DNA from: Pseudoneurospora amorphoporcata
Lineage: Eukaryota > Ascomycota > Sordariomycetes > Sordariales > Sordariaceae
Direction of reading: 5' to 3'
Length of the DNA stretch: 19,555 bases
NCBI GenBank assembly: GCA_033297205.1
Contig: MU859415.1
Location: 1 to 19,555, forward strand
The translations under genes were made by a program, and so were the position numbers. Every line of letters begins with the position of its first letter. The stretch's first letter is position 1. This document shows positions 9,803 to 17,765 of the stretch, in pieces. Below the pieces are notes generated by a model that did not search any database, had not been told where the DNA came from, and saw nothing but the letters and a program-made list of their open reading frames with translations.

Positions 9803-10456
9803 CTACCAACTCTCCTCTAAAACCCTCCTCTCCCTCTCCAACCCCTCCACCTCCGCTTCCAACCTCTCTATAGCCCTCCCAAGCTCATCCACCACCCCCT
9901 GCCAATGAGTAACCCCATCTAAACTCGTCGGCTCCTCACCTCGATACCTTTTCGCCCTGCAAGCGTTGGAAGCCAAAGCTAGGAGATCGATGTCTTGCGG
10001 TGGGCGCGAAGTGGAAGCGGTGTTGATGCTTACAAGGGGCTGTTGGTGAGTGGTGGCTGCTTCGAGAATACTCACCATCAAATCCTGTTCCCGCTGGAGA
10101 GACTGCTTGGTTAGGTTAAGGAGGGTGAGGAGGGTGGTTAGTTGGTGGAGGCGATGGCTGCTGATTTTGTTTTTGGGTTGGGGTTTGGTACAATCGGGGC
10201 CGGGGGCGGGAGCGGGAGTGGGAGTGGGAGCGGGAAGAGGAGGGAGGGGTTTTGAGAAAGAAGCAGAAAGAGAAAAGGGGGAGGGAGACCTGGAGGTGGA
10301 GCTGGAGCTGGAGCCTAAGGAGGAACTGCGGTTTGAGGAGGAGGTAGAGGTAGGGAAAGGGGAAGGAGAGCGGGAAGGAGAGCGGGAAGGAGAGCGGGAA
10401 GGAGAACGGGAAGGAGAACGGAAAGGAGAACGGAAAGGAAAGAGCGAACGGAGCAT
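9803..10456 (-). CDS. Hypothetical protein, RS/SP-repeat N terminus and C-terminal coiled coil
   Basis: A single-exon frame of 217 residues. Residues 1-35 are built from R-S-P-S repeats, 36-90 are Ser- and then Pro-rich, about 95-130 form a Leu-rich helix (LTTLLTLLNLTKQSLQRE), and 180-216 form a strongly charged coiled coil (ELGRAIERLEAEVEGLERE). The structured second half argues that the frame is real; the antisense frame is only a Glu/Arg mirror of the repeat. RS/SP repeats are often phosphorylated and occur in nuclear RNA-processing proteins, but that is no more than a hint here. A copia LTR lies only 109 bp upstream of the ATG and may have replaced its promoter. No family recognised. Confidence 0.55.
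   Translation of the reverse strand: MLRSLFPFRSPFRSPSRSPSRSPSRSPSRSPSPFPTSTSSSNRSSSLGSSSSSTSRSPSPFSLSASFSKPLPPLPAPTPTPAPAPGPDCTKPQPKNKISSHRLHQLTTLLTLLNLTKQSLQREQDLMVSILEAATTHQQPLVSINTASTSRPPQDIDLLALASNACRAKRYRGEEPTSLDGVTHWQGVVDELGRAIERLEAEVEGLERERRVLEESW
10361..10440. repeat. 12-bp coding tandem repeat (RSPS)
   Basis: Roughly seven copies of a 12-bp unit (GGAAGGAGAGCG, drifting to GGAAGGAGAACG and GGAAAGGAGAACG) lie in the N-terminal part of the 217-residue frame on the minus strand and encode the Arg-Ser-Pro-Ser repeat. The unit is a multiple of three, so copy-number change keeps the frame. Length variation between strains is expected. Confidence 0.8.
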
Positions 10457-10565
10457 TTTTGGTTAGGAATTTCGGTGAGATTAAGAAAGATGGGGTTTAA
10501 GATCGTTCGGGTAGTAACGATGAAGGCGTGCCTGAGAGAGTGAACTGCTGCTAGAAGTACCTGTA

Positions 10566-10750
10566 TGTTGGAGCACATGAGTGGGCCCAGGGAATTTGGG
10601 GCAGAGGATCGGCAAGAGAATTCCTTGATTGATTGACTGAAGAGCTAAAGGAGAGTAGGTGAATGATGAGAGGAAGACCCTCGATATATATATATACATG
10701 ACTGAGGTCCATGTGTGGATCGACTGCCGAGACGGTAGTCTGCTTCAACA
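10566..10750 (-). repeat. Copia 3' LTR (185 bp)
   Basis: The terminal inverted repeats TGTTGGAGCA (10566-10575) and TGCTTCAACA (10741-10750) match at nine of ten positions, with TG..CA ends. An AT run (TATATATATATA, about 10684-10695) is the likely TATA region. Directly outside, CTCCCCCTCG (10751-10760) is, on the minus strand, the polypurine tract preceding the LTR. Length and ends fit a copia-type LTR. Confidence 0.88.
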
Positions 10751-10902
10751 CTCCCCCTCGAACCGGACATGGATCGAAAATGAAACTATTCCCAAAAATA
10801 CAAACAATGCTCTTCTTCATCAACAAGGTGTCGGTCCACGGGCCAGTAAAAAACCCACGGTGTGGGAAAAAGGTCCCCGTGGATGTCGACAAAAACATCC
10901 AA

Positions 10903-11795
10903 TTAACGTAGCCCTAGGGCGTCTCTGAATCTGATGAATGCATCGTAAGGTAGAGGCTTGGTTAGGCCGTCGGCAACTTGTTCGCTGGTTGGAATGTACC
11001 GAAAATCAACTTCTCCGGCATCCTGTTTTTCACGGCAGAAGAATTGCTGTGTGTCGATATGTTTAGTGCGGGCATGGAACTTGGGATTTTTCGCTAGGGA
11101 CAGAGCCCCTTGATTGTCGCCATAAATGATGGTGGCTGTTGGGAACTGGACGTCCATTTCCTGTAATAATCGTCGCAACCAAATCGCTTCTTTCGTGGCC
11201 TGCGTCTTCCCCATCAATTCTGCCTCGCAAGAGGACAATGCGGTTGTGGCCTGTCGTTTTGAGCTCCAACTGATGACCCCGCTCCCAATATTGAATACGT
11301 ATCCAGAGGTGGAGCGGCGCTTTTGGGTGTCACCAGCCCACTCTGCGTCTGTGAAGCCGACGAGGTCCTCGATATCTCCGCTGTAGACAAGTTCAAAACT
11401 GATGGTACCTCGCAAGTACCTGAAGACGCGTTTGACGGCGGTGATATGAGCCTTTGTAGGATTGGCCATATACCGACTGCAGTATGAAACTGCAAATGCA
11501 ATATCGGGTCGGGTTCCCAACATTGCATACATTAGTGAGCCGATTGCGCTGGCATACCAATGTTTTTGTTCAGGAGTTGCTTCGTAATCAGAAGCCGGTT
11601 CCTCGATTTTGGACGTTTGCATGGGCGTCTTCACTGGGGCAGCCTCCCAAAGCCCGAAATTCCGTAGTATTTTCTCAAGATAGGCCTTTTGAGATAACCG
11701 AATAGACCGGGCACGGCGGTCGCGGGTTACAGACATGCCCAAATAAAATGAACAAGGTCCGAGGTCTGTCATTTTGAATCGTTGACTTGAGGCGT
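10903..11795 (-). pseudogene. Copia pol fragment: end of reverse transcriptase and RNase H
   Basis: About 297 residues of the pol polyprotein remain. The retained piece starts at the RFKMTDLGPCSFYLGM block, which in copia elements follows the YVDD catalytic strand, so the polymerase active site itself is gone. It continues through RPDIAFAVSYCSRYMANP. The RNase H domain then shows its acidic residues in context: GFTDAEWAGD, SSCEAELMG and IYGDNQGAL, ending with TKHIDTQQFF and ADGLTKPL. This stretch is uninterrupted, suggesting the insertion is fairly young. It cannot move by itself. Confidence 0.9.
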
Positions 11796-11799
11796 TCTT

Positions 11800-12065
11800 A
11801 CCCTGACCAGGTCCTGCGGGAGGCAGCCCCGGCTGAGTCAGAAGACTATGAAGTGGAAAAGGTGCTGGACTCCTTGACATTCAAAGGCAAGGTTAAATAT
11901 CGAGCGAAGTGGCAAGGATGGGAAGGAACCAAGATCTTGACATGGGAACCATGGGAGCACTTCGTCACTGATGAAGAAAAAGCAGAAGTCATCGCCTTCC
12001 ACGCCAGACACCCGGACAAACCACGAGACCCCAACTGTCACAGGGTGTTGTGGCTGCCTATATAG
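11800..12065 (+). pseudogene. Integrase C-terminal chromodomain of a gypsy chromovirus
   Basis: The frame ends at 12065. After a short leader (PDQVLREAAPAESE) comes a complete chromodomain: DYEVEKVLDS, then VKYRAKWQGWEG, then ILTWEPWEHF. The aromatic cage positions (Tyr in DYEVE, Trp in KWQGW and TWEPW) are kept. In chromoviruses this domain sits at the end of integrase and steers insertion to methylated-histone chromatin. The zinc-binding and DDE catalytic parts of integrase are missing, so this is a non-functional tail, though the ATG at 11787 would allow a short chromodomain-only peptide. Confidence 0.85.
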
Positions 12066-12250
12066 TGTGCACTTCGGATTCTGCCTTGCAAGCAGAATTA
12101 CGTTCTATCTTTTGGTAGTTTGACGTTGTTGGGACATGTGCACTCCTGCCCTGTCATACCAACGTCCCAACGAACTGACTCCTCCACGGAATCCCATCGA
12201 CGGAAGCTGACGCATGTTCGGCTCGGGGCGAGCCTTGAAGAAGGGGGAGC

Positions 12251-12804
12251 TGATGTCACACGGACATTGCTCACAGTCCAGGGTCAAGGTCGCAAGGCTC
12301 AGCAGAGCCTCAACGCTCGGCATCAATCTCGAGATACCCGGTGGCCTCCTGCCGCAACACTCACCTCGGCCGGACTCTCGGCCGCGGGTACTGCTTCCCC
12401 GAACCCCTCTCGACACCACCGGGCTAGCGAGCCAACCATGGAAGCGCCGAAGACGCTGATGAAACACCATGAGACAATCCCCAGTCACCCCAGAGGCAAC
12501 TACAGCTAACCAAGCAAGAAGCAGGGCGCCCGGATGAAGGACAGCGCCAGAAGGAAGATGGAGAATGGATGAAGGTATTCAGAAGATCCACATGTATGCA
12601 GACTGTTAGATATATGCCTTGAAGCCTCAGGCGACAAGGCTTGATACGTACCTCAAGTACGTACCGATTCCCTTTGGCATAAGAAGGCCTTGAAGCCCAG
12701 CCTTCCCCTGGAGGTTGAGAGGATCAACAAGGCCTTCGAGACCAAAGTAGTTTATAAGCTGAATTGAACTACTGTTCCAAGCCCTGATTACAGCCCTTGT
12801 CACA
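12251..12804 (+). repeat. Probable gypsy 3' LTR
   Basis: It starts directly after the polypurine tract with TGATGTCACACGG (TGTCACAC at 12254 is an alternative start) and ends about 12804-12806 in TGTCACACA, a TG..CA-type end. A TATA-like GATATATGCC lies near 12609. It is about 554 bp, in range for fungal gypsy elements. With no second LTR in the window the boundaries cannot be proved by comparison. Confidence 0.6.
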
Positions 12805-13032
12805 CATGCAATGTTGGCCCATCACGACTTGTTGAACAACCGACAATATTTTAACCTACTATTTGAGTATTTCCCAGACCATTTCCCTTTCGTCTCTCCC
12901 ATCTTTATCTAGTTCAACATCTCAGCGACATCTATTGGCTTTTCATATCATATTACAGAAGGGGGAGAGCGACATTGTATATTTGAACCCCGCCTGCTAG
13001 TACTTGGGCCATTGCGGTATGGCAGACGGATG

Positions 13033-13128
13033 CCCATAAAACGGCCCATTATATTGGTTGCCGGCTGTCTTGTTATTCGTTTGATACCCTGCGCCCATAT
13101 TGAAGTTTATAAACCCGCCTCCCGAGTT
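13033..13128 (-). other. C-terminal amyloid-signalling-like motif of the phosphorylase gene
   Basis: 32 codons in the frame entered through the proposed intron at 13325-13274. The pattern shared with the NLR is NSGxGFxNxNxGxGxQ followed by NNxxAGxQYNxxxYG, spaced identically; 19 of 32 residues are the same with no gap. It is rich in Gly, Asn, Gln and aromatics, as in the Asn/Gly/Gln-rich (sigma-type) fungal amyloid motifs. Eleven further codons precede the stop. The match to a neighbour's opposite terminus is strong evidence that this out-of-frame DNA was or is coding. Confidence 0.82.
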
Positions 13129-13273
13129 GTGGAACTAATCTGTTGGGCCGCCGCCACCTGGTAAGGTTGGCTGGCACTTGGCCCACTTTCACTTCCAGAC
13201 CACACCAGTATTTTTTCCTTCTTTCTTTCTCTTCCCGTAGCGCTTTCTTTCTGAATCATCCACAATATCATCA

Positions 13274-13325
13274 CTTCTTTCTTTGATTCAGCGTATCGCT
13301 TCCCACATAATCCCGTCCCACATAC
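13274..13325 (-). other. Probable intron joining phosphorylase domain to motif frame
   Basis: The donor GTATGT at 13325 is the filamentous-fungal consensus. GCTGAATC about 20 bases before the end serves as branch, and the acceptor is AAG at 13274. It is 52 bp, phase 2, and turns the split codon into TGT. Splicing moves the reading from the frame that ends at 13271 into the frame holding the linker (DDIVDDSERKRYGKRKK) and the motif. An acceptor four bases earlier would also shift frame but creates a TGA. Confidence 0.55.
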
Positions 13326-14368
13326 CACCCATCTCCCCGAGTCCCATTCCTCTCATCGGGAAGAGATGACTCTGTTGACGACCCTACACCTGCCGGTAGC
13401 AGCAACAGAAGCTCCTTTGCGTATGCCGCCGCCGTCGCTGCCGCATAGTCCTGCCACTTCTTATTCTTGTGCGAGTCCGTATAGTCGCAGACTCCCCGGA
13501 TCACCAGACCCTGGTAGTCGCTCATCACGCCCGCAGCTTCCATCTCAAGACAGATGATGTTGTGCCTCGCGTGGAGTTCGTTCCTCTTAGCGCTCGACCT
13601 GACCACTGCATTTGCCGAGCCGATATTGCCATAGTGGGTATAGGGTTAGTCACTCTTCCGCTCGGCTCTTTTGCCCCGAATCTTACGCAGCTTTGCTCGC
13701 GTCGCGTCACAAAGGCCTTAACAGAATCTTCTCCTGTCCGTATGAAGATAGCTGTCCTCAAAGAGATGATCGTATTCAGCCTTAGGATCCTCATAAGCCT
13801 GCCTCGATCGCTCATTCAAGCCTCTGCGCAACTCCTCCAGGTACCGCGGGATCTTACTTCCTACCACCTGCATATGCACGCTTCGCAGATTATTCACCGC
13901 AGTGAGCAGAGCAGCGGACGGGTGAAGCGTGTGCTCTTTGACAGTCAATTCGTTCTGGCCCTCCCACGCACTGAACTCATAATACGTCACACCTCCTCTT
14001 CCTTGCTGGGGAACGCCGACGACGACGTCGCCCAAGACAATCTGCTCCTGCAGATCTGGATTGTAGTAGGGCATCCCGCCTGCGATGCCAACCACCAGAA
14101 CATGTTTGATGTTGGGAAACGAGCGGCGCATGTTGGCAAGGGCCGTGGCGGCTGGTTCGATACCCATGCGCGGGCACACAACCATCACGACGAAGTGTGA
14201 GCCTATACGTCCTACGTGGTAGAGAACGTCGTCGTCGGGAACTTCCAGTATTATGGGGTCCTCTAGCATTCCGACCGCAGCGGTGAGTTCCAAGGGCAAG
14301 GGGGCGATCCAACCGACTGTGTACCGAGAAGTGTCGTGTGAGGCATCCATGTGGGCAATTGTTGACAT

Positions 14369-15179
14369 CGAACGTGATTATCCAAAACGAACAACGCTGT
14401 CTCAGCTTGCAAAGATACACCAAGGACCAGAGAAAGTACTTTTGGTTTTAACGTCTACTCGGGGTGGTAGAGGCAAGATCCAAGATGGACAGAGGTAAGC
14501 TAAGGCCCAGCTCTGGCACCCTGTTCTCCAAGAGTGAGCATTGTGGCTCGGCGTTGTCGGGTTGGTGGCCTCACATACCTCCACCCACCATGATGGGAAA
14601 TATGGAGGGCATCCAGACCAAACAATCCCCTCTTGGCCAGGTGACCCTTCAAGCCTAAGTGTTTTATCTTTGGTGCGGAGTTGTTCTTTTGAAGCTTTTG
14701 ATTGGCCGAATTTGCTTAGGACCTCTCTCGAAGTGACGGTGATCCCAGCTTTCCCGGAAAGGATATCTTCACACTACCAATGGCACATGCGGTTAGTGGC
14801 CGACCCACGCCAGACTGGGAATTTGGGCATTAACAGGTAGTGTCCATTGGGGATCTTGACACCTAGGCTGATCTAGAAGGCCAGGCGTCAACAGCTGATG
14901 CCGCAAATATACACATTTCGCTAGCACATCCGCCTTCCCACAGCTTTGATACCACCTTTGGTTGGGGATGAGTTTTCTGAGCTGCAAACCAAAGTTTGGG
15001 GACGCTACACCTTTGAAATTATGGTTGGCCAACCAGTTGGACAATATTCATCTCTTCGTTCCGTTCTGTCAACCCCTCGCTTTCTCCCTGAACATTGCAA
15101 GGCGATCAACTCCTTTAATTCCACACGTTTGATCTTGTAAGCAAGCATTATACACCTCCCGAAGCTCAATCCCTGCGAC
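14369..15179. promoter_or_regulatory. Shared divergent promoter region of the phosphorylase and NLR genes
   Basis: 811 bp lie between the two divergent start codons. It contains CCAAT-type boxes on both strands (ATTGG at 14701-14705, CCAAT at 14777-14781), candidates for the Hap/NF-Y complex. A C/T-rich leader precedes the NLR start (about 15050-15170). No credible gene lies inside. Head-to-head placement would let one region control both partners. Confidence 0.5.
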
Positions 15180-15203
15180 ATGGAAAGGTTCTGGTCTTTC
15201 TAC

Positions 15204-15299
15204 AATTCTGGTTCGGGTTTCTCCAATGCCAATACCGGCCCGGGGGCTCAGTATAACAATAATGCCGCAGGGCATCAATACAACTACAACTACTATGGA
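15204..15299 (+). other. N-terminal amyloid-signalling-like motif of the NLR gene
   Basis: Residues 9-40 of the NLR. Pattern NSGxGFxNxNxGxGxQ then NNxxAGxQYNxxxYG, the same spacing as the C-terminal tail of the divergent phosphorylase gene. The exon ends one base after the last Gly codon, so the motif occupies practically a whole exon. In known fungal systems a motif in this place converts to an amyloid fold when the NLR oligomerises and imposes it on the effector's copy. The class assignment (sigma-like) is inference from composition. Confidence 0.82.
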
Positions 15300-16940
15300 C
15301 GTAGGTTTCCATTACGGGTGGTGACGATATGGGCTTGTGCTAATAATCAATAGCTCCTTGCTCTGGGATTGATCAACCGCCGGGTAAGGTTAGCGCCGCT
15401 CGAGCCGAGGGACACCCCACTGACGTTCTTAGAGCGACTGGAAACGCCACCGCCGCCGTTCGCGACCATCCCCTTCTCCCGCGACCCCGACTTCGTCAAC
15501 CGCGGAGACGTTCTCGACCAGATCGACCAGCGATGTTCGGAGCCGGCCGGCCGTGTGGCCCTAGTGGGCCTCGGTGGCGTGGGCAAGTCGCAATTGGCTA
15601 TCGAATACGCGCACCGAACAGCGGAGAAGGAGCCTGACAGATGGGTGTTCTGGGTCCATGCCGGCACACAAGCACGCGTCGAGGAAGGGTTGAAGGCGAT
15701 CGCCGATGCCGTGAAGCTACCAGGCCGGGGGCAGCCGGAGGCCGATGTACCGCAGCTTGTGTATACCTGGCTGTCGAACGAGCGAAAACACCGATGGATC
15801 GTAATCCTCGACAGCGCCGACGACGTCGACGTATTCTTCGACGCTGGTAGTAACCCTAAACGACGTCCGCTAGCTGCCTATTTTCCGCAGAGCCCAAACG
15901 GGTCTCTTCTCGTCACAACACGTATTAAGGATCTAGCTTATAAGCTAGTAGGGGGGTATAAGAATATAATCGAGATCGGGCCAATGGCGCAGAGTGATGC
16001 TCTGTTGCTCCTGGAGAGGAAATTGGGCTTGTTCTCGGACAAGGATTCAGCAGAGGAGCTTGTACGGGCGCTGGAATACGTTCTACTAGCTATCAGCTAG
16101 GCGGCGGCTTACATTCAGAGAAGGTCGCCACGGAGCTCGGTCGAAAAGTATTTGACCGAGTTCAGCAGGGGCGAAAGCAAGAGAGCCTGGCTTCTAGGCC
16201 ATGACGAGGGCGAGTTTCGGCGAGAGGGAGGGGCTTCGAGTGCGATCCTTGCGACCTGGCAGATATCCTTCGAACATATCCGCTCTAAGAGAGCTTCGGC
16301 GGCAGATCTGCTTTCACTCATGAGCTTCTTCGACCGATAAGGCATTCCGGAGTCGTTGCTAAGGCCGCCTCACATAGACGGGGCAATGCAGGAGAGGAGA
16401 TCCGACGTACAGCACGATTTGGGATCCAACAGTAGCGATGACGAAATATACAACGACGAGATACACAACGATGAGACGGACAACGGATTCGAAGACAATG
16501 TAGCAATGCTAACAAACTATTGTCTCGTAACTGTAAGCGAGAGCGGAGATACGTTCGAAATGCACGGCCTCGTACAGCTGTCGACGAGGACGTGGCTGAA
16601 GGCCTGTGGGAGGGAGGAGGAATTTAAGCATCAGTTTGTGTCACGGATAGCCGCGCTATTCCCACCCGGAGACTATAGTAACTGGGCGACGTGTCAGCGT
16701 CTCTTTCCACACGTTGAGAGGGCCGTAGACTACCGACCAGTGGAGGGCAAACTGGAGGAGGCATGGGCAACGCTGTTATATAATGGCGGATGGTATGCAG
16801 AATTGCAGGGTAGATATGATGTGGTAGAGAAAATGGTTCGTAAATCGAGGAGAAGCCGCAAGGAAATACTAGGAAGAGAAGACGAGCGAACATTAGCTAG
16901 CACGTTGCTATATACAGAAGTGCTTTTGGATAAAGGACTA

Positions 16941-17318
16941 TGGAAGGAGGCCGAGAAGCTGTTTGTGCAGGTGATGGAGACGAGCAAGACGAAGCTCGGG
17001 GCCGATCATCCCTCGACGCTGACTAGCATGGCCAACCTGGCGTCGACGTATAGGAACCAGGGCCGGTGGGAGGAGGCCGAGAAGCTGTGTGTGCAGGTGA
17101 TGGAGACTCGCAAGACGAAGCTCGGGGCCGATTATCCCGACACGCTGACCAGCATGGCCAACCTGGCGTCGACGTACAGGAACCAGGGCCGGTGGGAGGA
17201 GGCCGAGAAGCTGGAGGTGCAGGTGATGGAGACTCGCAAGACGAAGCTCGGGGCCGACCATCCCGATACGCTAACGAGCATAGCCAACCTTACTTTCACG
17301 TGGAATAGTCAAGGTCGA
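16941..17318 (+). repeat. Tandem 126-bp TPR-coding repeats
   Basis: Three units starting at the Trp codon at 16941, 17067 and 17193, each 126 bp (42 residues). The protein pattern is W-EEAEKL-VQVMET-KTKLGAD then TLTSMANLAS. Units two and three are nearly identical in DNA, while later units (from 17319 to about 17650) have diverged and carry stops. These are ligand-sensing superstructure repeats of the TPR type. High internal identity points to recent unequal exchange. Confidence 0.88.
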
Positions 17319-17765
17319 TATAAAAATGCCCTAGCGTTGATGTAAGACTGTATTGAGGCTCGGCAGCGGATCCTTGGGCCTGAGCATCCTGATACGCTGT
17401 CGTCCTTAATTGCTATAAATAACTTGGGCAACCTCTACTTGGATTAGGGCCGGCTAAAGGAGGCTGAAACGATGTATCAGCGAGCGTTAGAAGGCAATGA
17501 GAAGGCGCTCGGACTAAATCATACGTCGACTCTCGATACAGTTGACAACTTGGGCAACCTCTATAAGACTTAGGGCCGGCTAAAGGAGGCTAAAGTGATA
17601 TATCAACGGGCGCTGTCTAGTTATTCAGCAGCCTTAGGCTCGTCCCACGCCAAATCTCACCTTGTCGTAAAGAATATAGTATCTTTACAACTTGCAAAAG
17701 GTAGCCTCTCCTTGCAAGAACTAATAGTTAAGTTTGCTAACATTTACAACCAAGTTCATCGTTAG

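Larger units (their letters stand above)
10566..11795 (-). mobile_element. 3' part of a Ty1/copia retrotransposon
   Basis: On the minus strand the element reads: end of reverse transcriptase, RNase H, stop codon (10903), polypurine tract and 3' LTR. The 5' LTR, gag, protease, integrase and most of the reverse transcriptase are missing. The left end is sharp: the LTR ends TGTTGGAGCA/TGCTTCAACA. The right end stops near 11795, where the copia frame (ASSQRFKMTDLGPC) gives way to a gypsy chromodomain fragment in the opposite orientation. CTGTA (10561-10565) next to the LTR would be one copy of the target duplication; its partner cannot be found because the other end is lost. Confidence 0.85.
11800..12804 (+). 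mobile_element. 3' end of a Ty3/gypsy chromovirus
   Basis: It contains the integrase C-terminal chromodomain, a short non-coding tail, a polypurine tract (GAAGAAGGGGGAGC, 12237-12250) and a 3' LTR. Everything upstream of the chromodomain has been lost at the junction with the copia fragment near 11795-11800. The two fragments face opposite ways. Nested insertion followed by deletion, or recombination between elements, are the likely histories. Confidence 0.75.
12997..14368 (-). pseudogene. PNP/UDP-phosphorylase-like protein with C-terminal amyloid-like motif (probable effector), interrupted by stops
   Basis: From ATG 14368 the frame begins YTVGWIAPLPLELTAAVGML, the usual opening of the fungal nucleoside-phosphorylase domain linked to NLRs. 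It keeps VVGIAGGMPYY and LGDVVVGVP, and later THYGNIGSAN, ICLEMEAAG (about 272-280) and GVCDYTDSHKNK (Asp 295/298), the substrate and catalytic blocks. Two in-frame TAA codons (13720-13718 and 13648-13646) fall within the domain, and both are one C-to-T change from CAA. A good intron (13325-13274, donor GTATGT, branch-like CTGAATC) then leads into a charged linker, a TGA (13191-13189), a TAG (13137-13135, from CAG) and a Gly/Asn/Gln-rich tail (13128-13033) before the final stop at 12999. The tail matches the N terminus of the divergent NLR gene. Intact relatives cleave or phosphorolyse nucleosides. This copy is probably dead unless stop-bearing segments are spliced out. Confidence 0.78.
15180..17765 (+). 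pseudogene. NB-ARC-TPR NLR protein with N-terminal amyloid-like motif, interrupted by stops
   Basis: Exon 1 (15180-15300) encodes 40 residues ending in the Gly/Asn/Gln/Tyr-rich motif. Intron 15301-15353, a 30-bp exon (15354-15383) and intron 15384-15432 follow; both introns have good signals, including a CTGAC branch in the second. The main exon encodes NB-ARC: P-loop GLGGVGKS (about 96-103), Walker B VILDSADD (about 174-181), LLVTTR, and a GLPL-like site reading EYVLLAIS, where Pro is expected. TPR repeats start near 16941. In-frame stops lie at 16098, 16338, 17343, 17445, 17571 and 17763. The first five stand where Gln is expected (LAIS*AAAY, FFDR*GIPE, LM*DC, YLD*GRLKEA, YKT*GRLKEA), each CAA/CAG to TAA/TAG. 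The frame itself is unbroken between them. Such NLRs are cytosolic sensors of non-self that oligomerise on ligand binding. This copy is probably RIP-inactivated. Confidence 0.85.

Noticed and set aside
10050..10466. Glu/Arg/Gly-rich open frame on the plus strand
   Set aside because: It is the mirror of the RSPS-coding repeat; the minus frame has the better-structured coiled-coil half.
12952..12976. Second polypurine-tract-like sequence (AGAAGGGGGAG) suggesting another LTR
   Set aside because: Only about 11 bases match the tract at 12237 and the DNA after it does not resemble the LTR; it lies in the likely 3' region of the phosphorylase gene.
13977..14423. 148-codon minus-strand frame overlapping the phosphorylase domain
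   Set aside because: It is a Cys/Arg/His-rich shadow of the phosphorylase reading frame, which shows clear family blocks.
15433..17765. Reassignment of TAA/TAG to glutamine as an explanation for Gln-position stops
   Set aside because: The oxidoreductase, F-box and other genes here end in ordinary TAA/TAG/TGA stops, and CpA to TpA mutation explains the pattern without a new code.
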